Part shown: positions 1-6,490 of the stretch, piece by piece
How positions within the stretch are numbered: position 1 is the stretch's first letter
How the letters are laid out: each line of letters begins with the position of its first letter
NCBI GenBank assembly: GCA_905193995.1
Contig: CAJJQT010000019.1
Span: 1 to 14,183, forward strand
DNA from: an uncultured Porphyromonadaceae bacterium
Lineage (GTDB): Bacteria > Bacteroidota > Bacteroidia > Bacteroidales > Muribaculaceae
Length of the DNA stretch: 14,183 bases
Direction of reading: 5' to 3'
Made by a program: the position numbers and the translations under genes
The notes under the pieces: model-generated
The model's database searches: none
What the model was told of the DNA's origin: nothing
Seen by the model: the letters and a program-made list of their open reading frames with translations, nothing else

Positions 1-300
1 CCCGGCGCCGATGATCCCGTCGAAGTCCCCGGTTACCCCTCCGACAATGCCGACCCCGACGATCCGGCCGACTACTCCACCGACATAACCATTGTCGACG
101 ACGACGATGATGAGCCCATCGAAGTCGACCCCGACGAAATCCTCGGGCCCGGCGACCCGCAGCCCGGCGACATCGACGACAACCTCGACGGAACGCCGCA
201 GCTGCCCCCGCCCGGCGACGACATTGACATCATCGACGACGACCCGTTCATCGACAGCGGCGAACCGGCCGACGACCTTAACGACTTCAGCGATATCTAA
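1..300 (+). CDS. C-terminal end of a protein with an Asp/Pro-rich acidic tail (5' end outside window)
   Basis: Frame 1 is open from the first base to a TAA at 298-300, giving 99 residues with no start codon of its own, so this is the end of a larger gene. By my count the fragment has 31 Asp, 5 Glu and 16 Pro and no Lys or Arg. It includes a run of five Asp followed by Glu (residues 33-38) and several Pro-Gly-Asp-Asp type steps. Such a stretch should be disordered, extended and strongly negative; possible roles are divalent-cation binding, a spacer, or partner binding, but no family can be named. The stop lies 21 bp before the start of the Sel1 gene with no terminator between them, so the two are probably cotranscribed. 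The smaller Met-initiated frame at 92-307 (Thr/Ser-rich) is an out-of-frame shadow of this one. I am confident it is coding because of the consistent composition and clean junction; its function is unknown. Confidence 0.7.
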   Translation, partial: PGADDPVEVPGYPSDNADPDDPADYSTDITIVDDDDDEPIEVDPDEILGPGDPQPGDIDDNLDGTPQLPPPGDDIDIIDDDPFIDSGEPADDLNDFSDI

Positions 301-321
301 CATTTAAAACACCCGTTCATC

Positions 322-1839
322 ATGAAACTCCATAATATCCTCCTTGCCTCTCTCATTCTTCTGTCTCCCCTGACTGCCAAGGCCGCACAGGCCGACGACG
401 ACACCGTAAGCCGCGACAGCATCATGGCCGTCATCGAAGCAGCCAAGGAATCCGACCCCGTAGCGCTCAACACACTCGGCCTCTGGTACTACAACGGCCG
501 GAACCTCGAGCTCGACTACACCAACGCCGCACGAATGTTCGCCAAGGCCGCCTCCCTGGGCAATGTCGAGGCCATCGGCAATCTCGGCATCTGCTACCGC
601 TACGGCCACGGCGTCGAACAGGACTCGCTCCGCGCAGCCGGCCTCTACGAGCGATCGGTCCGCGAGGGCAATGCAGCACTCTTCAGTCAGCTCAAGGCCG
701 AGGCCGACAAGGGAGGAATCTTCGAATGCGCTTCCGTAGCCCACTTCTATAACGACGGCATAGGCACGGCCCGCGACTTCGCACTGGCCGGACACTACTA
801 CGGCCTCATCGCACGCAAGGGCGACATCACCGCCATGCGCCAGGCCGGCGTCGCATACCTCAACGCCAAGGACTACAAGAAGGCCCTCGAATGGCTTCGC
901 AAAGGCGCCCTCGCAGGCGACACCGTCAGCGAATATTACTACGGCTCCATGCTCGCCGAAGGTCTCGGCTGCACCGCCGACCCCTCCTCAGGATTCGTCT
1001 ATGCCCTCAAGGCCGCCGAAGCCGGCAACGCCAACGCAATGTACCTCGTATCGAAACTCTACCGCGAGGGCCGAGGTGTGGCCGCATCGCGTACCCAGGC
1101 CGACTCGTGGCTGGCAAAGGCCGCCTACAAGGGTCTCGCAAAGGCGATCTACGACTACGCCCTCATCGCCGTCGAGAAGAACGAGATCACCGAAGCCGCA
1201 TACCTCTTCTCGTGGCTCCAGTCGCGTAACTCGTTCGTGCCCCAGATGAAGGCCCTCTTCGACCCCGCGGCTGAAGGCAACGTCCTCGCCACCCCTTTCG
1301 GCCACTACACCCTGGCCATGAAGGCCATCGAAGCCGGTGACTTCAAGACAGCCAAAAACGAGATCAAGGCCCTCAAGAAAGACAAACTCGGCATCGCCGA
1401 CATCCTCGAGGTCCGCATCCTGCTCAGCCCCGCCAACGAAAAGCGCGACGTAGCCAAAGCCGTCAAGCAGCTCGCCAAACTTTCCGAAAAGGACGCATAC
1501 GCAGCCTACCTCCTGGGCCTGCTCTACGAGCGCGGCACCGAAGGTCTCGAGCCCGACCCCGACAAGGCACTTGAATACCTGACTCTCGCCTCCGACAAGG
1601 GCTTCATGCTCGCCGGCGACGCCCTCGGCAACGCTTACTACGAAGGCTCCTTCGGCGCCCGCGACGCCGCCCTCGCCCGCCAGGCCTACGACGCCCAGTA
1701 CTCCCGAGGCGGCATGCTCGCCGCAGCCGCCAGCCGCTACGCCGCAGCCATCCAGGGCCTCAACGACGCCCTCGCCAAGAAAGTCACCTCGATGAAATAC
1801 CCCGAATCCATCGACACCTACCTCACCCTCGTGAAATAA
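322..1839 (+). CDS. Secreted Sel1-repeat (TPR-like) protein
   Basis: This is a 505-residue protein with an N-terminal signal peptide (residues 1 to about 22, hydrophobic core L-L-A-S-L-I-L-L, Ala-rich cleavage region) and no lipobox Cys, so it is probably periplasmic or exported. The mature part is built of roughly eight Sel1-like helical repeats of about 35 residues. Clear copies lie near residues 46-80, 81-115, 130-165, 166-199, 200-235, 236-270, 391-427 and 428-463, with the typical A-x-x-x-L-G-x-x-Y and A-x-x-x-Y/W-x-x-K-A-A-x-x-G patterns. A more divergent helical stretch sits between residues 275 and 390. Sel1 repeats are protein-protein interaction scaffolds, and nothing here suggests catalysis. 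The start at 322 is the Met directly before the signal peptide. The gene follows the acidic-tail gene by 21 bp, converges on the glucan locus, and ends at a strong hairpin. It is probably unrelated to the PUL. Partner and pathway are unknown. Confidence 0.88.
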   Translation: MKLHNILLASLILLSPLTAKAAQADDDTVSRDSIMAVIEAAKESDPVALNTLGLWYYNGRNLELDYTNAARMFAKAASLGNVEAIGNLGICYRYGHGVEQDSLRAAGLYERSVREGNAALFSQLKAEADKGGIFECASVAHFYNDGIGTARDFALAGHYYGLIARKGDITAMRQAGVAYLNAKDYKKALEWLRKGALAGDTVSEYYYGSMLAEGLGCTADPSSGFVYALKAAEAGNANAMYLVSKLYREGRGVAASRTQADSWLAKAAYKGLAKAIYDYALIAVEKNEITEAAYLFSWLQSRNSFVPQMKALFDPAAEGNVLATPFGHYTLAMKAIEAGDFKTAKNEIKALKKDKLGIADILEVRILLSPANEKRDVAKAVKQLAKLSEKDAYAAYLLGLLYERGTEGLEPDPDKALEYLTLASDKGFMLAGDALGNAYYEGSFGARDAALARQAYDAQYSRGGMLAAAASRYAAAIQGLNDALAKKVTSMKYPESIDTYLTLVK

Positions 1840-1868
1840 CCCGCGCCCCAGCGCCGACGCGCAGCCAC

Positions 1869-1902
1869 CAGAGCAGGCCTCTATGTAAAGAGGCCTGCTC
1901 TG
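1869..1902 (+). terminator. Hairpin terminator of the Sel1 gene
   Basis: There is a perfect 14-bp inverted repeat (1869-1882 with 1889-1902; arm core AGAGCAGGCCTCT) around a 6-base loop ATGTAA, 29 bp after the Sel1 stop codon. The following bases are only moderately T-rich (CTGTTATAATT), so it is a strong stem with a weak U-tract. The position at the end of the plus-strand unit supports a terminator role. Confidence 0.8.
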
Positions 1903-1948
1903 CTGTTATAATTAATGCGCACCCGCTCTCCGGGCTCCGCGATGGCAC

Positions 1949-1982
1949 AAAAAAAGCTACGCAGGGATTGGCCCTGCGCAGC
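1949..1982 (-). terminator. Rho-independent terminator of the glucan PUL operon
   Basis: Read on the minus strand this is an 11-bp stem (GCTGCGCAGGG with CCCTGCGTAGC, one G-U pair) around the loop CCAAT, followed directly by seven T. It lies 49 bp beyond the stop of the 988-residue gene and is the classic intrinsic terminator form. With the opposing hairpin at 1869-1902 it isolates the two convergent transcription units. Confidence 0.9.
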
Positions 1983-1983
1983 T

Positions 1984-2030
1984 CATCATGCATCATGCAT
2001 GCTCAATTATTCATTGCGCTTCATGCATTT
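1984..2030. repeat. Short ATGCATGATG-type repeat tract between PUL end and terminator
   Basis: The AT-rich stretch between the last PUL stop codon and its terminator contains two tandem 7-base units (ATCATGC at 1985-1991 and 1992-1998), then another ATGC and, after a 20-base gap, TCATGCAT at 2021-2028. The tract is nearly self-complementary around the TGCA centres. No function is evident; it resembles the low-complexity intergenic repeats common in Bacteroidales. Confidence 0.45.
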
Positions 2031-2031
2031 T

Positions 2032-4998
2032 TCATTTCACCACGACCTTGGCGACTGTGTTGCCCTGACGCCGGATGTACAGGCCGGGAGCGAATTCGCC
2101 CTCGACGCGCACGCCCTGCAGATTGTAGTATTCAGTCTCGGCTGATGCGTCGGCGTCGATGCCGTCGATGTAGCCGGGCTTATCCTTGCCCATTACCGAC
2201 ACTTCCTTGAGCTTGATGCCCCAGGTCGGTTCGTAAGCGGCCTTGGTGTCGATGCGCACGTAGCGGGTCGAGTGACCTTCGCCTTCAACAGCAAACAGAC
2301 GGCGTGCGGTGACGCCTGCGCCGCCGATGCCGGCGGTCTCGGTCATGGTGTACTCACCGGTCGAGGGAGCGCGGAACACGGTCTCTTCCGGAGCGCCGCC
2401 CGACATCAGGGTGACGGTGTACTCCTTGGCGCTGGCGCCTTCCCATACAAGCTCTACGGCCTCTACGATCTTGTCGCTGCCAAGGTCGATGACTGCGTAG
2501 TGCTCCTGAGTCTCGGCACACGACCATTCGATCTGGGTTCCTTCGTTGCCGTCGACAATGAGGCTGTAGTCGATGCCGTCGACGTCGCCGGTGACGGTGC
2601 CTCCGAGAGCCTTCGAGTCGGCCGAAACGACGCAGGCCATGTCAACCGTGGCGGTCAGGTCGCCGCAGGTGGCGGTGATGGTGGCGCTGCCCTTGTCGGC
2701 GGCTGTCACGTAGAAACCTTCGACGCCGAATGCGGCCGAATTGCTGGTCAGAGTCACGTCGCGGCCGAATACATAGTGGCCGGCGGCGTCGCGGAGTACG
2801 ACGGTGGCAGGTACGGTCTCGGCGACCTTGAGCGAGGTCTTGGGCAGCATGATCTCGATGGCTGCGGGTTCGCCAACCTCAACGGGCGAGTTTTCCTGCC
2901 CGACAGTGTACTGGTTGTTGAGCGAGCCGATGTTGGTGTTGCCGCCGTCGGCATAGATGATGTCGAACGTGAACCAGGCCATGCGGTCGCCTTCCTCGTA
3001 AGTACCGGTGGTGGTGAAAGTTGCCTTCTCGTATGTACCTTCCATGGCCACGTGGTCGGGCTGGTTGTCGCGGCGGGGTTCGCCTACGGCCACGATGTTG
3101 GGAGCCACCATCCCGGTGACGGGCTTCTCCGTGATCACCGAAGCGGTGAAGGTGATGGTCATGTCGGGGTTATAGGAGGCCTCGACGTCGATGCTGACAG
3201 GCAGCGAGCGCTTGTCGGCGGGAGTCTCGTCTGTGTAGTAGGCGTTGGCGATCATGCCGTCGGCACGGCCGTGCCATACGGCGGCTGTCGCGCCGTCGCG
3301 GATGGTGCGGAACTTCACTACGGCCTCATTGCTCTCGTAGTCGGTGCCGGCGATGTTGGCGACAGCCTTCAGGGTATAGGTGTACTCGGTCGACGGGGTC
3401 AGGCCGGTGAGCACGACGGGATTCTCGGTGACGAGGGCGCCGTTGCAGAGCACGGCGACTTCGGTACCGTCGAATTCGCTGCTTGCGCGCAGCATGTAGG
3501 CTATCGACGCGCCGGTGGCGGTGATGTCGCCGGCCGATGCAGTCAGACGCAGCGTCGGCGTTGCCACAGGCTTGTCGTTCGAGGCGCCGAATACGTAGCC
3601 GGCTATGGCCGGGCCTACCACGCCGCCGGGATATTCAAGCCAGAAATGCAGGGCATCGAAAGCCTTGCCGAGTTCGAAAGTCGCGGTGTTGTCTGTAGTG
3701 CCCTTCCAGCATTCGGCAGCCTCGTCGTAGGTCAGTTCCATGTATTTGTCGTAGCCGACGCTCTGCGAGAAGACGTGCAGCTTGTGGCCGCATTCGAGGC
3801 CGTCGGTACCCTCGAAAGTGGCTTCGACGCTCAGTGTGCCGTCCTCGTTGGCAGTCAGCGCGTAGCTGACGGTGATATTGTACTCCTTGCCCTCGCGCGA
3901 GGCTGTGGCCTCGGCCGAGCCGTACCATACACCGCCGTAGGCGGGCTTGACGGCGTTCGGATCCTTGTAGAAATAGACGTTGGCGATGAAGCACTCGGCA
4001 CCGGTGTTGCCCTGGTCGAACTTCACCTGGAAGACGTCGGCGAAATTGACGGTCGTCCAGTGCGACAGGGGTACGTCATAGCTGTTCCATTCGCCGACCT
4101 TAACCTCGGGAGCCACCCAGGGGCCTTCGTTGCCCGGGCTGATGGGCGTGAAGCCGAAGTTGGTGGCGCTCACGGGATAGAAGTCGACATGCATGTAGTC
4201 GCATTCGCTGACGTCGATATGCTGTGCGAGCTCCCAGCCCAGATAGTTGAAATTGCGCAGATGCGCCACGGGAGCGCCACCGTCGGAGGTCAGCGACTCA
4301 AACTGCGTCGACTGGCCCCAGCCGCCGATGCCGAAGGTGGTGGCAGCTGCGTACTTGCCGCTCAGCAGCGACACCACGTCAGCCGCGTCGGCTGCCGGTA
4401 CGGGAGGTTCCGGGCAGAAGCGCACGATCTCGGGCTTCGTCCAGCTTTCGTCGGTGTTGGTGTAGACCACATCGTCGACATACAGTTTCGTGTCAGCCGT
4501 GAAGTTCTCCACTATCAGACCCAGGAGGCAGTCGTTGGCGCCGAACTGCTTGTATTCCTTCCACTGGGCGGCCACGGCTGCGAAATCGTCAGTCACACTG
4601 TACGAGGCGGTTAGCCACTTGTTTACATCCGCATCAGTGACGGTTATCACCTGCTGCGCGTTGTCCTGCGACCCGAGCTGCACGGTCACCTTGCAGGGCG
4701 TCGTCGCATAGTACCTGAACGACAGGCCGGCCGAATGCAGGGGGCCGGAGATAGCGTTGCCGTCGTCGGCGGGCTGGAAGCCCATGCAGAAGTTCCCTTC
4801 GAGAGTCCCGCCGTTGGTAAGTTCGAACACGGCACCTTCGCCGTCAGGATTGGCGGCGGTCGCGTTCATCGCGCAGTTCCACCATTGGTTGGCGTTGACG
4901 CTCGGGGCCACCACACCGTTCTGATACACGATGTAGTCGGCGGCTGAGGCCGTCAGCGCAGCCGCTGCGGCAACTGCTGTTAATAATACTTTTTTCAT
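2032..4998 (-). CDS. Large multidomain secreted glycan-binding-like protein with C-terminal sorting-type tail
   Basis: This 988-residue protein starts with a signal peptide (1 to about 19, cleavage near A-S-A-A; no lipobox). Visible modules: a beta-sandwich at about 21-180 ending in L-Y-V-D-D-V-V-Y; a second at about 205-346 with Trp/Tyr-rich strands and the ending N-V-Y-F-Y, a pattern of carbohydrate-binding jelly rolls; an unknown module at about 353-470 opening with G-V-W-Y-G; an FN3-like module at about 478-567; a likely second copy of the unknown module at about 570-705 opening with A-V-W-H-G; a Big-like Ig fold at about 711-791; an F5/8 type C-like (discoidin, CBM32-like) domain at about 793-938; and a 35-residue tail (954-988) with Y-Y-N-L-Q-G-V-R-V and G-L-Y-I-R-R-Q-G. 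No glycosidase domain is recognised. It is the last gene of the operon, 30 bp after the GH128 gene. I infer a surface protein that holds beta-glucan; direct evidence is only domain shape. An uncharacterised enzyme is an alternative. Confidence 0.72.
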   Translation of the reverse strand: MKKVLLTAVAAAAALTASAADYIVYQNGVVAPSVNANQWWNCAMNATAANPDGEGAVFELTNGGTLEGNFCMGFQPADDGNAISGPLHSAGLSFRYYATTPCKVTVQLGSQDNAQQVITVTDADVNKWLTASYSVTDDFAAVAAQWKEYKQFGANDCLLGLIVENFTADTKLYVDDVVYTNTDESWTKPEIVRFCPEPPVPAADAADVVSLLSGKYAAATTFGIGGWGQSTQFESLTSDGGAPVAHLRNFNYLGWELAQHIDVSECDYMHVDFYPVSATNFGFTPISPGNEGPWVAPEVKVGEWNSYDVPLSHWTTVNFADVFQVKFDQGNTGAECFIANVYFYKDPNAVKPAYGGVWYGSAEATASREGKEYNITVSYALTANEDGTLSVEATFEGTDGLECGHKLHVFSQSVGYDKYMELTYDEAAECWKGTTDNTATFELGKAFDALHFWLEYPGGVVGPAIAGYVFGASNDKPVATPTLRLTASAGDITATGASIAYMLRASSEFDGTEVAVLCNGALVTENPVVLTGLTPSTEYTYTLKAVANIAGTDYESNEAVVKFRTIRDGATAAVWHGRADGMIANAYYTDETPADKRSLPVSIDVEASYNPDMTITFTASVITEKPVTGMVAPNIVAVGEPRRDNQPDHVAMEGTYEKATFTTTGTYEEGDRMAWFTFDIIYADGGNTNIGSLNNQYTVGQENSPVEVGEPAAIEIMLPKTSLKVAETVPATVVLRDAAGHYVFGRDVTLTSNSAAFGVEGFYVTAADKGSATITATCGDLTATVDMACVVSADSKALGGTVTGDVDGIDYSLIVDGNEGTQIEWSCAETQEHYAVIDLGSDKIVEAVELVWEGASAKEYTVTLMSGGAPEETVFRAPSTGEYTMTETAGIGGAGVTARRLFAVEGEGHSTRYVRIDTKAAYEPTWGIKLKEVSVMGKDKPGYIDGIDADASAETEYYNLQGVRVEGEFAPGLYIRRQGNTVAKVVVK

Positions 4999-5028
4999 GT
5001 CTGTATTTAAGATTGGTTAAATAAATTC

Positions 5029-6489
5029 TTACCTTACGAGAATCTTCGAGGCCGCATTGCCCTGCCGGCGTATATACAGGCCGGGAGCGAGGCCGGCGGC
5101 CGGATCGACGCGGCGCCCGTCGAGGGTATAGACGGCTCCGTCGGTAATGTCGGCAGTGGTATCGGCGGCGATGTCCTCAACACCGTTCTTGGCGTCGAGG
5201 CGCACGGTCGATATGCGGATGCCGCTCGGCTGGTACTGGCGGCCGTCGAAGAGGCGCAGCCGGCGATGGCCGGCCTTGAGCGTGAGGTCAAACGCCTGGG
5301 TGGTGTACACGGCATCGTCGCCCGAAAGAGCGAACGTGACGGGTTCGGCCAGCACGGTGACCATGTCGCTCTCGACGAGCGACACGCCCAGCGACGGGTC
5401 GAAGCGCACGGGCTCGCCCTCGCCGCTGACGGTCAGTTTCAGCTCATAGACGCCGTCGGCCGGCACGTCGAACTGATAGTCGACATACGCGCCGGCGTTG
5501 AACTGCGTGATCTCGATGGGCAGCGGGCAGTCGGGGTTATTGCCCTTACCGAGGCCCAGGATCGACTGGTCGACATAGTCGGCGGCGGCCAGGTCGGTAC
5601 CGGTCGGGTTCCAGCGCTCGAGGTCGAAGTCGCTCATATAGGTGTAGACGTAGCCCTGAGGCGACAGATGACGTTCGCCCAGGCCGTTTTCGGTGATGAT
5701 CAGTCCGTAGCAGGGCGATCCCGACGTTGGGGTGTTCTCATGCTTGCCCACGGCCTTGAACCAGGCGTAGCGGTAGATCCAGGGAGTCTGCTCGAGCCAC
5801 TGCACCGTCTCGATCATCGAGGCGATCTGGACTGCGGGCTCCACGCGCGAGTCGGCCTGCCCCTCGTTGGGCCACAGGCAGAACTCGGTCACCCACACGG
5901 GCTTGCCGTACCTCTCGTGGAAAGCGGTGGCAAGTGTTTTCATCCCACCCAGGCCGCCGTAGTTGTGCACCGCCACGTAGTCGAAGGCGTCCGTGCCCAC
6001 GAGAGCCACGAATTCATCCATCCAGCGCAGCGGATCGGTATAGGGCGGATTGGGCGAGTAGTTCAGCGCCGGAGCCACAAGTTCCAGGCCCAGCTCGTCG
6101 GCCAGCGCCTTCACATCGGCCCACTTCTGGGCGGCCGCCTGGGGCGTCATGTTGGCCTGGGCCGTGAAGTTGGGCTCGTTGAAGCCTAAGAGGTACTTGC
6201 AGCCGGGATGCGACTTCGCATATGCGCGGATGGCGTCGGCATTGTAGTTGGCGTTCCAGCACATGGGGACGAATTCCATGCCCTCGTAGTTCTCGACCTG
6301 GCTCTGGTAGCCCTTCGTGGGCGCGTTGCCCCAGTTGTAGTACCAGCCCACTCCGGGCGCGAGGATTTCGAGCTGCGTCGCCAGCGCGAACTGGTTCTCG
6401 CTTACGCCGCGCTTGCTGCTGCGGGCCTGAGCCGGCCCTGCGGCAAGCAGGACTCCGGCGACGAGGATATATAATGCGGTTTTTTTCAT
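5029..6489 (-). CDS. GH128-like endo-beta-1,3-glucanase with C-terminal beta-sandwich and sorting-type tail
   Basis: The protein is 486 residues. The start chosen is 6489 (M-K-K-T-A-L-Y), which gives a proper signal peptide (1-22, cleavage after A-Q-A). An upstream in-frame Met at 6576 would add 29 residues of low quality that overlap the GH3 gene, so it is rejected. Residues about 30-295 match the Asl1-like/GH128 TIM-barrel family: L-L-G-F-N-E-P-N (101-107) holds the likely acid/base Glu105, and V-W-V-T-E-F (198-203) the likely nucleophile Glu202. V-A-V-H-N-Y (172-177) and the Trp/Tyr-rich W-I-Y-R-Y-A-W-F (237-244) are also typical. GH128 enzymes cut beta-1,3-glucan internally. Residues about 320-432 form a beta-sandwich resembling CBM6-type modules. 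The last ~35 residues (V-Y-T-L-D-G-R-R-V ... G-L-Y-I-R-R-Q-G) are a sorting-type tail. The gene starts 1 bp after the GH3 stop (TAA-G-ATG), indicating tight coupling. It probably acts at the cell surface. Confidence 0.87.
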   Translation of the reverse strand: MKKTALYILVAGVLLAAGPAQARSSKRGVSENQFALATQLEILAPGVGWYYNWGNAPTKGYQSQVENYEGMEFVPMCWNANYNADAIRAYAKSHPGCKYLLGFNEPNFTAQANMTPQAAAQKWADVKALADELGLELVAPALNYSPNPPYTDPLRWMDEFVALVGTDAFDYVAVHNYGGLGGMKTLATAFHERYGKPVWVTEFCLWPNEGQADSRVEPAVQIASMIETVQWLEQTPWIYRYAWFKAVGKHENTPTSGSPCYGLIITENGLGERHLSPQGYVYTYMSDFDLERWNPTGTDLAAADYVDQSILGLGKGNNPDCPLPIEITQFNAGAYVDYQFDVPADGVYELKLTVSGEGEPVRFDPSLGVSLVESDMVTVLAEPVTFALSGDDAVYTTQAFDLTLKAGHRRLRLFDGRQYQPSGIRISTVRLDAKNGVEDIAADTTADITDGAVYTLDGRRVDPAAGLAPGLYIRRQGNAASKILVR

Positions 6490-6490
6490 C

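Noticed and set aside
92..307. 71-codon plus-strand frame, Thr/Ser-rich
   Set aside because: Out of frame with the open reading frame 1-300 that runs in from outside; Thr/Ser runs are just the frame-shifted reading of Asp-rich codons.
304..795. 163-codon minus-strand frame opposite the Sel1 gene
   Set aside because: No leader or motif; antisense to a well supported repeat protein.
1904..1914. TATAAT next to the Sel1 terminator
   Set aside because: This fits the E. coli sigma-70 -10 box, not the Bacteroidetes -33/-7 consensus, and it does not lead to any gene.
1984..2030. CRISPR-like or attachment-site repeat
   Set aside because: Units are only 7 bases with no spacers, no flanking direct repeats, tRNA or integrase; simple low-complexity repeat is enough.
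2272..4614. Long plus-strand open frame (780 codons) opposite the 988-residue gene
   Set aside because: Gly/Val/Asp/His-rich composition with no domain pattern. It is the antisense shadow expected from GC-rich codon use, while the minus frame has a signal peptide and real domains.
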